From Prevotella sp. UBA7764 (GTDB lineage Bacteria; Bacteroidota; Bacteroidia; Bacteroidales; Bacteroidaceae), in assembly GCA_002481295.1 (NCBI GenBank), contig DLDU01000004.1, forward strand, positions 1 through 50,357: a stretch of DNA of 50,357 nucleotides, written 5' to 3'. A program made the position numbers and the translations under genes. Within the stretch, counting starts at the first letter, position 1; each line of letters begins with the position of its first letter. This document shows, one piece after another, positions 25,813 through 35,522 of this stretch. The notes below the pieces were generated by a model, which did not search any database, was not told the origin of the DNA, and was given only the letters and a program-made list of their open reading frames with translations.

Positions 25813-27012
25813 ATGAAAATCAAAAATTGTATGTTCGTAGCCTTGGCTGCGCTCTCTCTTGTATCATGTGGTAAGAAGGGCGGAAACAGCTTGGCTGACC
25901 TTCAAGACAATGAGTTTGCCGTAAGCACTGCAGGCGAGTCAAGTGCCAGTATGCAGTCTACTTACCCGGCAACCATCAAGGGTATTCAGGATGTGGAGGT
26001 ACATCCCAAGCTTTCGGGCTATATCACCAACGTGTATGTTCATGAAGGACAATATGTACGTGCCGGTCAGGTGATGTTCACCATCGACAGTGAAACCTAT
26101 CGCGCTGCTGTGAACCAGTCGCGGGCTGCGCTGAATACCGCCATCGCACAAGCCAACACAACGAAGCTGACCTACTTGAACAACAAGAAGCTCTTTGCTC
26201 AGCACATCATCGGTCAGTATGAGTTGGAAACGGCCTTAAACAGCTACAAGACCGCAGAAGCTCAGGTAGCTCAGGCCCGTGCCAGCCTGGCTTCCGCCCG
26301 CGAGACACTGGCATGGTGCACTGTGACGGCTCCGGCATCAGGCGTCGTGGGCTCTCTGCCTTTTAAGAAAGGTGCGCTCGTGTCAGCTCAGAGCACGCTC
26401 ACGACCGTCAGTGATGTCTCCACCGTGGAAGTGTTCTTCTCCATGAGCGAGCCTGACATCCTCAGCATGTCAAAGACGGCTGGCAGTGTTGCCGGTGTGC
26501 TGCGTGAAATGCCTACCGTGAAGCTGCAGCTTGCCGATGGCACTACTTACAACCAGCCGGGACGTGTTGTAAAGATGAGCGGCATCATCGACGCCACCAC
26601 AGGTGCCTATACACTGATTGCACACTTCCCCAACCCCCAGGGACTGTTGAAGAGTGGCGGTGCCGGACAGATCATTGTACCGCATGTAAGCAACAACATC
26701 ATCAGCATCCCACAGGAAGCCACCTCACAGGTTCAGAACAAGTACTTCGTCTATAAGGTAGACAAAGACAACAAAGTGAAATACACCGAGATCACTGTCA
26801 GCCCCCAGAACGACGGACTTACCTACATCGTCACTTCCGGACTGAATGCGGGAGACCGTTATGTATCGAAAGGCATCAGCAAACTCACGGATGGTGAGAA
26901 GATCAAACCGCTCACAGAAGAACAATATCAAAAGAAAATCGACGATGCAGCCAATTTGTCCAAAGAACAAGGATCAGCAAAGGGCTTCGTCAAAGCGATG
27001 ACGGGAAAATAA
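25813..27012 (+). CDS. RND efflux periplasmic adaptor lipoprotein (AcrA/MexA type)
   Basis: A 399-residue membrane-fusion protein joining an inner-membrane RND pump to an outer-membrane channel. A lipoprotein signal ends in LSLVSC with the lipidated Cys at residue 19. The barrel-sandwich halves are seen in VHPKLSGYITNVYVHEGQYV and WCTVTAPASGVVGSLPFKKG, with an alpha-hairpin between rich in Ala and Gln. The C-terminal membrane-proximal part holds SQVQNKYFVYKVDKDNKV. First gene of the operon adaptor-permease-channel, with its own consensus promoter. No repressor gene adjoins. Confidence 0.94.
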   Translation: MKIKNCMFVALAALSLVSCGKKGGNSLADLQDNEFAVSTAGESSASMQSTYPATIKGIQDVEVHPKLSGYITNVYVHEGQYVRAGQVMFTIDSETYRAAVNQSRAALNTAIAQANTTKLTYLNNKKLFAQHIIGQYELETALNSYKTAEAQVAQARASLASARETLAWCTVTAPASGVVGSLPFKKGALVSAQSTLTTVSDVSTVEVFFSMSEPDILSMSKTAGSVAGVLREMPTVKLQLADGTTYNQPGRVVKMSGIIDATTGAYTLIAHFPNPQGLLKSGGAGQIIVPHVSNNIISIPQEATSQVQNKYFVYKVDKDNKVKYTEITVSPQNDGLTYIVTSGLNAGDRYVSKGISKLTDGEKIKPLTEEQYQKKIDDAANLSKEQGSAKGFVKAMTGK

Positions 27013-27152
27013 GGTTGAATGTTGAATGTTGAATGCTGAAAGGCTTCAACGATGACGGGGATCCATTCCTGCAAGAATCATCTTTGAACTCTCATCATTC
27101 AACATGAATATCACTCAACATCAATTATTCATCATTCAACATACATTCAAAC
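27013..27152. repeat. TTGAATG repeats in the adaptor-permease gap
   Basis: GGTTGAATGTTGAATGTTGA at 27013-27032 starts the gap. At 27091-27152 the complement (CATTCAAC, ATTCATC and related) recurs four to five times. The two halves can pair into a long imperfect hairpin between the adaptor and permease genes. Confidence 0.65.
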
Positions 27153-30100
27153 ATGACATTTACCAATTTTATCAAGCGTCCGGTACTCTCCACCGTGGTC
27201 TCCATCCTGCTTGTCTTGCTGGGTTCTATCGGATTGGTGTCGCTTCCTATTGAGCAATATCCGGACATAGCACCTCCTACTATCATGGTGCAGGCCAGCT
27301 ATCAGGGTGCTGATGCGCAGACGGTGATGAAGTCTGTCGCCGTGCCTCTGGAGGAAAGCATCAACGGTGTGGAGAACATGACCTACATGACCTCCCAGAC
27401 CACCAACGACGGTATGTGTATGATCACCGTGTACTTCAAGCAGGGTGCTGACCCGGATATGGCTGCCGTGAACGTGCAGAACCGTGTGTCGCAGGCTCAG
27501 GCCCTCTTGCCTTCTGAAGTAACACAGGTCGGTGTGACCGTCACCAAGCGCCAGACATCCAACGTCATCATGTACGCCGTCACCTCTGACGGCCGCTACG
27601 ACGGCCAGTTTGTCACAAACTACAACAACATCAACATCGTTCCGGTCATCAAGCGTATCAATGGTGTGGGCGACGTGCAGAGTCCTTCTACCGCCAACTA
27701 CTCCATGCGTATCTGGCTCCAGCCGGATAAGATGAAAGAATACGGACTTATGCCGTCAGACATCCTCGGTGTACTGGCAGAACAGAACATCGAAGCCGCA
27801 CCGGGTAAATTCGGCGAGAACTCCAACGTGGCTTACGAGTATACGCTGCGATACAAGGGACGCTTGTCAGAGCCTATACAATATGAGAACATTATCCTGA
27901 CGAGCAAGACCACAGGCCAGACATTGAAGCTGAAAGATGTGGCCAAGATAGAGCTTGGCTCTCTGATGTACAACGTGAGTCTGGTCAACGACGGTATCCC
28001 TGCCTGTATGGGTATGGTGCAGCAGATTGCCGGCTCCAACGCCACACAGATTGCCACAGACGTGAAAGCCGCACTTGCAGAGCAGCAGAAGAGCATGCCG
28101 CCGGGGATGAAGACGGTGATCATGTACGATGTGACCGACTTCCTCTTCGCCTCCATCAACGAGGTGTTGATGACATTGTTCATCACGCTGGTACTCGTGT
28201 TCATCGTGGTGTACATCTTCCTGCAGGATCTCCGCTCGACGCTCATCCCTATGATCGCCGTGCCGGTAGCCTTGATCGGTACCTTCTTCTTCTTGTGGGT
28301 ATTCGGTTTCTCCATCAACTTGCTGACGCTGTCGGCCTTGCTGTTGGCTATCGCCATCGTGGTCGATGATGCCATCGTGGTCGTCGAGGCCGTTCACGCC
28401 AAGCTCGACCAAGGTTACGACAACTCACTCACGGCCGCCATCGACGCCATGAATGAGATCTCCAGCGCCATCATCTCCATCACGCTCGTCATGGCTGCCG
28501 TGTTCGTCCCTGTATCGTTCATGGGAGGTACGAGCGGCACTTTCTACCGCGAGTTCGGTGTGACGATGGCTGTAAGTATCGTCATCTCGGCTGTCAACGC
28601 CTTGACTTTGTCACCAGCACTTTGTGCCATGTTCCTGAAGCCGCACCAAGCAGAGGAGAACGAGAGCAACAAGAGCTTTGTGGCTCGCTTCCACGCTGGC
28701 TTCAACCGCGTATTTGAGAAGACCACCAATAAATATAAGCGGGGTGTTGAGCACGTGATCAATCACCGCATCATCACAGCCGGTATTGTGGCAGTGGGTA
28801 TTGCTGCTCTTGCCGTACTGATGAATACCACAAAGACAGGTCTTGTGCCAGATGAGGACACGGGTACTATCTTCGTGACCATCTCAGCCAATCCAGGAAC
28901 TTCCCAGGAGCGCACCAAGCAGATTGTGAACGAGGTAGACAAGATGCTGGCCAACAACCCGGCTATCCTTCACCGCAATGCCATCATCGGTTATAACTTC
29001 ATAGCCGGTCAGGGTTCAGACCAGGCAACGTTCATCATCAAGCTGAAGTCGTTCGAGGACCGTGCCGGTGGTATCACCGACCGCATCAAGCGCGCCATCC
29101 ACGACAAGGATCCCATGGCTCTCGTCGTCAATCCTTATGAGCAGAACTCTGTGCTCGGCATGATCTACAAGCAGACAGCTTCCATCAAGGACGCACAGAT
29201 CCTGGCCTTCGGTCCTCCTATGATTCCTGGTTTCTCCGTACAGAACGGTGTGACCATGACCATGCAGGACAAGACTGGCGGCGACCTGAACAAGTTCTTT
29301 AATGTGACCAAGAGCTTCCTGGCAGAGTTGAACAAACGCCCTGAGATCCAGCAGGCCATGACCTCCTACAACCCTAACTATCCTCAGTATATGGTCGACG
29401 TAGACGTGGCGAAAACCAAGCAGGCCGGCATCTCGCCCAAGATAGTGCTCTCTGTGCTTCAAGGATATTATGGCGGTCTGTATGCTTCCAACTTCAATGC
29501 TTTCGGTAAGCTCTTCCGTGTGATGATCCAGGGCGACGTAGCCAGCCGTATGACACCGGAAGGCCTAACCCGCATCTATGTGCGCACCGCCACAGGCGAT
29601 ATGGCACCGGTGAGCGAGTTTGTCAAACTGCAAAAGGTCTACGGTCCTTCCAACATCAACCGCTTCAACCTCTTCACAGCCATCAACGTCAGTGTCAATG
29701 CCAATGACGGTTATTCATCCGGCCAGGTGATGAAAGCCATCGAGGAAGTGGCCAAGGACAATCTGCCCGACGGCTATGGCTATGAGTATTCAGGGTTGAG
29801 CCGTTCCGAGGCAGAGTCGAGCAACTCCACAGCACTGATCTTTATACTCTGTCTTGTGTTCGTCTATCTGATTCTGAGCGCACAGTACGAGAGCTACATC
29901 CTTCCGCTGTCTGTATTGCTGTCCGTACCATTCGGTTTGGCAGGTGCCTTTGCCTTCACCAACCTCTTTGGCCACAGCAACGACATCTACATGCAGATCT
30001 CACTGATCATGTTGATTGGTCTGTTGTCAAAGAACGCCATCTTGATTGTGCAGTTTGCTTTGGAGCGCCGCGAGACAGGTATGGCCATCAAATACTCAGC

Positions 30101-30425
30101 AATCCTTGGTGCTGCCGCCCGTCTTCGTCCTATTCTGATGACATCGTTGGCTATGGTCATCGGTCTGTTGCCGCTGATGTTCGCCTCTGGTGTGGGCAAG
30201 AACGGCAACCAGACGTTGGGTGCTGCCGCTGTCGGCGGTATGCTCATCGGTACGCTCATTCAGATCTTCGTCGTGCCGGCTCTGTTCTGCATCTTCCAGT
30301 GGTTGCAGGAGAAGATCAAGCCGTTGAAGTTCGAAGACGAAGAGAACGAGGAGGTCAAAGCAGAGCTTGAGCAGTATGCCCACGCCGACAAGCAAGAGCC
30401 TTACATCGACGCGTATACAAAGTAA
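27153..30425 (+). CDS. RND multidrug efflux permease (AcrB/HAE1 type)
   Basis: A 1,090-residue proton-driven inner-membrane pump of the hydrophobe/amphiphile efflux-1 family. It starts MTFTNFIKRPVLSTVVSILL and has the usual twelve helices with two large periplasmic loops. The proton-relay residues are visible: D405-D406 in LAIAIVVDDAIVVVEA and K960 in LIGLLSKNAILIVQF. The loop after helix 4 with FMGGTSGTFYREFGVTMAVS is standard. The C-terminal tail is acidic and ends soon after the last helix. It works with the adaptor upstream and the channel 22 bp downstream; substrates may be bile salts, detergents or drugs, not determinable here. Confidence 0.97.
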   Translation: MTFTNFIKRPVLSTVVSILLVLLGSIGLVSLPIEQYPDIAPPTIMVQASYQGADAQTVMKSVAVPLEESINGVENMTYMTSQTTNDGMCMITVYFKQGADPDMAAVNVQNRVSQAQALLPSEVTQVGVTVTKRQTSNVIMYAVTSDGRYDGQFVTNYNNINIVPVIKRINGVGDVQSPSTANYSMRIWLQPDKMKEYGLMPSDILGVLAEQNIEAAPGKFGENSNVAYEYTLRYKGRLSEPIQYENIILTSKTTGQTLKLKDVAKIELGSLMYNVSLVNDGIPACMGMVQQIAGSNATQIATDVKAALAEQQKSMPPGMKTVIMYDVTDFLFASINEVLMTLFITLVLVFIVVYIFLQDLRSTLIPMIAVPVALIGTFFFLWVFGFSINLLTLSALLLAIAIVVDDAIVVVEAVHAKLDQGYDNSLTAAIDAMNEISSAIISITLVMAAVFVPVSFMGGTSGTFYREFGVTMAVSIVISAVNALTLSPALCAMFLKPHQAEENESNKSFVARFHAGFNRVFEKTTNKYKRGVEHVINHRIITAGIVAVGIAALAVLMNTTKTGLVPDEDTGTIFVTISANPGTSQERTKQIVNEVDKMLANNPAILHRNAIIGYNFIAGQGSDQATFIIKLKSFEDRAGGITDRIKRAIHDKDPMALVVNPYEQNSVLGMIYKQTASIKDAQILAFGPPMIPGFSVQNGVTMTMQDKTGGDLNKFFNVTKSFLAELNKRPEIQQAMTSYNPNYPQYMVDVDVAKTKQAGISPKIVLSVLQGYYGGLYASNFNAFGKLFRVMIQGDVASRMTPEGLTRIYVRTATGDMAPVSEFVKLQKVYGPSNINRFNLFTAINVSVNANDGYSSGQVMKAIEEVAKDNLPDGYGYEYSGLSRSEAESSNSTALIFILCLVFVYLILSAQYESYILPLSVLLSVPFGLAGAFAFTNLFGHSNDIYMQISLIMLIGLLSKNAILIVQFALERRETGMAIKYSAILGAAARLRPILMTSLAMVIGLLPLMFASGVGKNGNQTLGAAAVGGMLIGTLIQIFVVPALFCIFQWLQEKIKPLKFEDEENEEVKAELEQYAHADKQEPYIDAYTK

Positions 30426-30447
30426 CACAATGTAGAGTTTCTATATC

Positions 30448-31839
30448 ATGAAGATATATCATTTCATACTTACAGGTCTTGCAGCCGTCGCCATGACGGG
30501 CTGCAAGAGCCTTTACGGCAAATATGAGCGGCCACAGGTCAACACTGCCGGGCTGGTGCGCGACGCGGTGAGCAACACCGACACACTTGCCGTGACCGAC
30601 ACCACCAGTTTTGCCAACATCCCATGGCGCTCTGTGTTCACCGATCCACAGTTGCAGTCGCTCATCAGCACGTGTCTGACCAACAATCCCGACCTGCTCA
30701 ATGCGGCACTCAACGTTGACATGGCAGAGGCGCAGCTCAAGGCTGCCAAGCTTGCCTTCTTGCCAGGCATCTCGTTCACGCCGCAGGGAACTATCTCCTC
30801 ATGGGATTACAACAAAGCCGTCAAGACCTACCAGCTGCCCATCAGCGCCAGTTGGGATGCCAATCTCTTCGGCAACCTCACTGCCGCCAAGCGTGCCGCT
30901 CAAGTCTCGATGCTCCAGACCAAGGACTATCAGGTGGCTGTGCAGACCAAGCTCATCGCCAATGTAGCCAACATGTACTATACCCTGCTCATGCTCGACA
31001 AGCAGCTGCAGATCGTCACCGACATGGAGAAACTCACCAAGGACACATGGGAGATCATGAAGATCCAGCACCAGTCTGTTGCCGGTGTGCGCTCTACCGC
31101 CGTGCAGAGTGCCGAGGCCAACTACCTGAGCGTGCAGACACAGAAGGAAGATCTCAAACGACAGATCCGAGAAACAGAGAACAGTCTCTCTCTCCTGCTC
31201 GGTCAGCAGGCTCATGCCATCCCACGCGGTGATCTCGACAGTCAGAATCTTCCCACTAATTTCTCAACGGGTGTAGGCATCCAGTTGCTCAGCAACCGTG
31301 CCGATGTCCACGCCAACGAGATGGCACTCGCCAAATGCTTCTATAACATAGAGGCTGCCCGCGCTCGCTTCTATCCGTCGCTGACGATCAGCGCAACCGG
31401 TGCCTTCACCAACAGCGGTGGCTTGGGTATCACCAATCCGGGCAAGATGCTGTGGAACGCCGTGGCTTCGCTCACTCAGCCCATCTTCGCCAAAGGACAG
31501 CTTACAGCCGGACTGCGCGTCGCCGAGGATCAGTATAAGCAGGCCTACAACACTTGGCAGAACAGTGTACTCGCTGCCGGTAGTGAGGTCAGCAACGCAC
31601 TGGTGCTCTACAACGCTTCTGACGCCAAGAGTAAGCTCGAAGAGAAACGCATCGGCGTGCTCAAGCGCAACGTGGAAGACACGAAGAACTTGATGGCCAG
31701 CGCAGGCTCTACCTATCTTGAGGTCATCACCGCTGAGAGCAACCTGCTCAACTCACAGCTCAACAAGGTGCAGGACGACTTCAGCAAGATGCAGGCTGTC
31801 GTCAACCTCTACTACGCCTTGGGCGGAGGAGCGAAATAA
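30448..31839 (+). CDS. RND efflux outer-membrane lipoprotein (TolC/OprM/NodT family)
   Basis: A 463-residue outer-membrane channel. The signal peptide ends in AAVAMTGC with lipidated Cys at residue 19. Two repeated coiled-coil/beta halves are visible, each with long Ala/Gln-rich helices (for example LNAALNVDMAEAQLKAAKLA and ARARFYPSLTISATGAFTN). NPDLLNAALNVDMAEAQLKA and SLLLGQQAHAIPRGDL are characteristic of the NodT group. Last gene of the pump operon; an lpxA paralogue follows after 61 bp of repeat-bearing leader. Confidence 0.95.
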   Translation: MKIYHFILTGLAAVAMTGCKSLYGKYERPQVNTAGLVRDAVSNTDTLAVTDTTSFANIPWRSVFTDPQLQSLISTCLTNNPDLLNAALNVDMAEAQLKAAKLAFLPGISFTPQGTISSWDYNKAVKTYQLPISASWDANLFGNLTAAKRAAQVSMLQTKDYQVAVQTKLIANVANMYYTLLMLDKQLQIVTDMEKLTKDTWEIMKIQHQSVAGVRSTAVQSAEANYLSVQTQKEDLKRQIRETENSLSLLLGQQAHAIPRGDLDSQNLPTNFSTGVGIQLLSNRADVHANEMALAKCFYNIEAARARFYPSLTISATGAFTNSGGLGITNPGKMLWNAVASLTQPIFAKGQLTAGLRVAEDQYKQAYNTWQNSVLAAGSEVSNALVLYNASDAKSKLEEKRIGVLKRNVEDTKNLMASAGSTYLEVITAESNLLNSQLNKVQDDFSKMQAVVNLYYALGGGAK

Positions 31840-31875
31840 GTGTTGAACGATGAGTGTTGAGTGATGAATTGATTC
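31840..31875. repeat. TTGAACG/TTGAGTG-type repeat
   Basis: GTGTTGAACGATGAGTGTTG followed by AGTGATGAATTGATTC, in the gap between the channel gene and lpxA. Third example of this repeat type in the window. Confidence 0.5.
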
Positions 31876-31900
31876 AATGACGAAAAACCAAATTTGAATT

Positions 31901-32677
31901 ATGAACAACATCAGTGATAAAGCCGTAGTATCGCCCAAGGCGAAGCTCGGTGACAATATCAAGATATTCCCCTTCGTGTATATCGAGGACTACGTGGAGA
32001 TTGGTGACAACTGTGTCATCTTCCCCTTTGTGAGTATCCTGAACGGCACGAAGCTGGGCAAGAACAACAAGTTGCATCAGGGTTCCGTCCTCGGTGCCCT
32101 TCCCCAGGACTTTGCCTTCAAGGGTGAGCGCAGCGAGGTGACCGTCGGCGACAATAATGTGATTCGTGAGAACGTGATCATCAACCGTGGCACGCACGAA
32201 GGCTGCAAGACGGTCATCGGCAACAACAACATGCTCATGGAGGGTGTGCACATCAGCCACGACACCAAGATCGGCAACTTCAATGTCTTTGGCTATGGTA
32301 CGAAGATTGCCGGTGACTGCCAGATCGGCGACGGTGTCATCTTCTCATCGTCGGTCATAGAGAATGCCGGCACACGTGTCGGCAATCTGGCTATGCTGCA
32401 GGCTGGTACACGCTTCTCCAAGGATGTACCTCCCTACGTCATCGCAGGCGGTAACCCAATCGATTATGAAGGGCCCAACAACACGATGATGGAAGCCTGG
32501 AAAATCGACGAGCACATCCGCAAACACGTCGCCAACGCCTACCGCCTCGTCTTCAATGGCAAGGTAAGCGTCTTCGATGCAGCCTTGCAGATTCGTGACC
32601 AGGTGCCCGACGGAGAGCAGGTTCGCAATATCATCGAATTCCTGAACTCCACACAGGTAGGCATCATATCGAAGTAA
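31901..32677 (+). CDS. lpxA: LpxA-family UDP-GlcNAc O-acyltransferase (paralogue)
   Basis: A 258-residue left-handed beta-helix acyltransferase, which in lipid A synthesis adds a hydroxyacyl chain from ACP to UDP-GlcNAc. Hexapeptide turns run through residues 10-190. IRENVIINRGT and LMEGVHISHDTKIGNFN align with the active site of E. coli LpxA, keeping the catalytic His; DVPPYVIAGGNP and the helical tail also fit. The region of E. coli H144 (AVHQF) is replaced by VIENA, and the Arg before NAY is Ala. It is isolated from other lpx genes and follows an efflux operon, so it may be a second copy with a different acyl donor or sugar. Family certain, exact role less so. Confidence 0.85.
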   Translation: MNNISDKAVVSPKAKLGDNIKIFPFVYIEDYVEIGDNCVIFPFVSILNGTKLGKNNKLHQGSVLGALPQDFAFKGERSEVTVGDNNVIRENVIINRGTHEGCKTVIGNNNMLMEGVHISHDTKIGNFNVFGYGTKIAGDCQIGDGVIFSSSVIENAGTRVGNLAMLQAGTRFSKDVPPYVIAGGNPIDYEGPNNTMMEAWKIDEHIRKHVANAYRLVFNGKVSVFDAALQIRDQVPDGEQVRNIIEFLNSTQVGIISK

Positions 32678-32700
32678 AAAAGCAAAGATACCGCATAACG

Positions 32701-32735
32701 AAAGCCCCGGATGATCATGTGCCATCCGGGGCTTT
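32701..32735. terminator. Bidirectional terminator between lpxA and the nucleotidyltransferase
   Basis: AAAGCCCCGGATG and CATCCGGGGCTTT pair perfectly over 13 bp, followed by ATTGTTAT. The two genes converge here. Confidence 0.85.
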
Positions 32736-32813
32736 ATTGTTATATGCTGATGAGCAGAGAGAACCCAAATCTTCAGCAAAGAAAGATTTCTACTGAAATC
32801 GTTTATTGGTCAA

Positions 32814-33728
32814 TTAGAAAAGCTTGTTGGGATAGACTCCCTCATCAACAAGCTTCTGGATGCGGGCTACAGTACCCGGGCGGTCAGCAGAATAGGTGAC
32901 ACCGAACCACTTGCTCGTGGTGTCGAGCACCTCGCAGGTAGCCTTACCCTCATTGATCAGCTTATTCACCACCCAAGGAATCAGGTACTCTGCCTTAGGA
33001 TTAGCCTTTGTCTCGGGAGCGTCGAGGAACTCCTTAAAGAACTTGTCGCTGTACTCGAAGTATTCCGGAGTGAAGCCCCACACGTTCATGCTTACCGGAG
33101 TGGTGTCAGCAATCTCCACCCACTTACCGTTCTCGTCCTTATAAGCCACGTTGCCGTCGGCCTGGCGCTCGATCTCCGTGCGCTCCACGCAACCAGTGAG
33201 CAGGTTCTCGGCATTCTTGGAGCAGACGCCACGAGAGACAGAACCATTGTCGCTCAGCGTGTTGCCGACGCGGAAACCTACCATGGCATACTTACCTTTG
33301 CTGTCCTCGGGGAGTTCAGAGAGGAACTTGCCAATGACCTTGAAGCAGTCGCGGTTGTAGAAGTCATCGCAGTTGATGACACAGAAAGGCTCATGGATCA
33401 CCTCTTTAGCCATCATCACGGCGTGATTGGTACCCCAGGGTTTCGTGCGGCCCTCAGGAACAGAGTAGCCCTCAGGAATCTTGTCGAGGCTCTGGAACAC
33501 GAGTTCGCAGGGAATATGTCCCTCATATTTAGAAAGGATCTTCTCGCGGAAGTCCTGCTCAAAATCCTTACGGATCACCCAAACGATCTTGCCGAAGCCT
33601 GCCTGAATAGCATCATAGATACTGTAGTCCATAATGGTCTCGCCGTTTGGCCCCAGACCGTCTAATTGTTTCAAACCACCGTAGCGGCTGCCCATACCGG
33701 CAGCAAGCAGTAATAATGTAGGTTTCAT
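32814..33728 (-). CDS. NTP-transferase family sugar nucleotidyltransferase
   Basis: A 304-residue cytoplasmic protein with a GT-A-like nucleotidyltransferase fold. The start LLLLAAGMGSRYGGLKQLDG is the nucleotide-binding signature (G-x-G-S/T-R ... K). The metal site is in FCVINCDDFYNRD. PWGTNHAVMMAKE and the late EYLIPWVVNKLINEG are consistent with a UDP- or CDP-sugar pyrophosphorylase. The family is common in Bacteroidetes but the sugar is unknown. It has its own consensus promoter and converges on lpxA. Confidence 0.82.
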   Translation of the reverse strand: MKPTLLLLAAGMGSRYGGLKQLDGLGPNGETIMDYSIYDAIQAGFGKIVWVIRKDFEQDFREKILSKYEGHIPCELVFQSLDKIPEGYSVPEGRTKPWGTNHAVMMAKEVIHEPFCVINCDDFYNRDCFKVIGKFLSELPEDSKGKYAMVGFRVGNTLSDNGSVSRGVCSKNAENLLTGCVERTEIERQADGNVAYKDENGKWVEIADTTPVSMNVWGFTPEYFEYSDKFFKEFLDAPETKANPKAEYLIPWVVNKLINEGKATCEVLDTTSKWFGVTYSADRPGTVARIQKLVDEGVYPNKLF

Positions 33729-33775
33729 ACTGTGTATTTTTAAATCAGTTAGAATATGCGCTATCTAAAGCAGTG

Positions 33776-33806
33776 CAAAGTTACAGCAAATAAGCGAAAG
33801 GACAAA
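33776..33806 (-). promoter_or_regulatory. Promoter of the nucleotidyltransferase gene
   Basis: On the minus strand TTTG (33803-33806), 19 nt, TAACTTTG (33776-33783): full consensus, 48 bp before the ATG. Confidence 0.8.
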
Positions 33807-33975
33807 AAGAATCGTACCTTTTTTAAAGCTCCACCTTTTTAGCCCTGATCTCAATTACTTCAGCTTGCTTCTCTCCATATTGTAGTTCTCTTTTGAAATT
33901 GTCGATTCTTTCAGTTTCGCTATCTGCCGGAGCTTTTGCTCCCGCGAGTATGGATGCTTGCCTCTTTTTTACCCT

Positions 33976-35175
33976 TTACAAATGCAGTGCCTCCATGAAC
34001 CGACGGATCACCTGTGGGTCGCCGGTGTGCTTGCCATTGTCTTCACTGATCTTGCAGGTGTCGTTGTAGAACGGCCAAGACTCGGTGATCTTAGCAGCTA
34101 CGAGCTTAATCACGATATTCATCGGGCGGATACCGTCGAAATCATTGGTGAAATGTGTGCCGATGCCAAACGAAGGCTGCACATACTTCTCTGCTTCATG
34201 CTGCAATGCGATGGCCCGGTCGGTGTCGAGGGCGTTGGAGAAGATGACCTGCTTTGTCTTGGAGTCGATGCCTAAACTACGGTATTTGGCACAGATCCTA
34301 TTGAGTTGCTCCATGTTATCACCGGAATCGACGCGCAGGCCTTTGAAGAGGTTGGCAAAGTCTTCGGAGAAGTTCAGAGAGAAGATATTCCACCCGAAGG
34401 TGTCGTAGAGATATGTGCCGAGTGCACCGTTGAAGGTATGTCGCCAAGCGTTCATGGCGATGTGGTTGGCCATCTGCGGGCCGTACATGCCACCTATGGC
34501 TGCTATGAACTCGTGCGCCATCGTGCCGACGGGCGTCAGATCGTATTTCATGGCGAGATAGACGTTGCTCGTCCCCACGAATCTGCCCTTCCAGTCGCGT
34601 GCCTCCTGGCAGTCTTTCATCGCTCTGACCACCGTGTCCTCAGCTTGGAACGACGCACGCCGGCGCGTACCGAAGTCAGAGTAGGTACATCCGGCTTCGA
34701 GCAACCGCTCTGCCTTATGGTAAGTTTTATGGTAATAGGCGTCATAGTCAAACTTGTCTTTTTCGTCGCACACGATGTAGTACAGTTCTGAGACGATGGC
34801 AAGCACCTTCACCTCCAGCAATATCGTCTCTGCCCAGACACCCTCAAACTCTATGTGCAAGTGTCCGTCCTCGTCCTGCCAGGCGTGAACCCACTTGCGG
34901 CTGAAGCGGAAGCCGCGCAGATAGATATAGAACCAGTCGGGCAGATAATAGCATTTGCGCCGCATGAAAGCAATCTCCTCGTCGGTGATGGTGAGCTCTT
35001 CGAGATACCTCACCTGCTCCATGACAAGATCGGCAAATCCCTTGGGATAGACGGTGTTGTCACGGTCGTTGAATTCATACTTCACCCACGCGCGTGGATA
35101 GTTGTCGATCACTGCGCAGCACATTGTGAACTTGTATAGGTCGTCGTCGGTAAAATGGTTGATAATTTGCCGCAT
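33976..35175 (-). CDS. pncB: Nicotinate phosphoribosyltransferase
   Basis: A 399-residue NAD salvage enzyme that joins nicotinate and PRPP, using ATP. FTDDDLYKFTMCCAVIDNYP marks the start, FGTRRRASF the phosphoribosyl site, and VGTMAHEFIAAIGGMYGP holds the His that is phosphorylated by ATP. FKGLRVDSGDNMEQLNR and FGIGTHFTNDF complete the family pattern. Length equals the E. coli enzyme (400). It appears to be transcribed alone. Confidence 0.96.
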   Translation of the reverse strand: MRQIINHFTDDDLYKFTMCCAVIDNYPRAWVKYEFNDRDNTVYPKGFADLVMEQVRYLEELTITDEEIAFMRRKCYYLPDWFYIYLRGFRFSRKWVHAWQDEDGHLHIEFEGVWAETILLEVKVLAIVSELYYIVCDEKDKFDYDAYYHKTYHKAERLLEAGCTYSDFGTRRRASFQAEDTVVRAMKDCQEARDWKGRFVGTSNVYLAMKYDLTPVGTMAHEFIAAIGGMYGPQMANHIAMNAWRHTFNGALGTYLYDTFGWNIFSLNFSEDFANLFKGLRVDSGDNMEQLNRICAKYRSLGIDSKTKQVIFSNALDTDRAIALQHEAEKYVQPSFGIGTHFTNDFDGIRPMNIVIKLVAAKITESWPFYNDTCKISEDNGKHTGDPQVIRRFMEALHL

Positions 35176-35522
35176 AATATAAATGGTCTATAAAACATTT
35201 CTGTGGGCAGTGAACAGTCGGACGACAAGGTGCATCAATGGTTGCTTGATGAGCGTGTCACGGCTGCCAGTGCCTAACTGCAATATAACGGATTCCCTGC
35301 CTGAATATTGTCTACCGGCGCGCTCATTTCCATTGGGATGTCAACTGCTCATAACAGCTGATTGGCAAACCGGCAAGGCTATTCAAAGCAGAAACGTATT
35401 GACAAAACACCTTCATCCTAAAAGCGCAATCTAGAGAAACGCCGATGGGAATAATGGCAAAATTGCGGCTTTGAAAGGCAAAAAAACAAAGATGGCGCTA
35501 TCAAAACAGTTGTCTGACCTTA
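35176..35522. other. Gene-free interval upstream of pncB
   Basis: An open frame of 83 codons exists at 35183-35434 but has no recognisable character and overlaps the expected pncB leader. No clear promoter box for pncB was found. Confidence 0.4.

Noticed and set aside
33840..33975. Possible transposase-like fragment on the minus strand (KRGKHPYSREQKLRQIAKLK)
   Set aside because: Only about 37 codons before a stop and not clearly assignable to a family; too weak to annotate.
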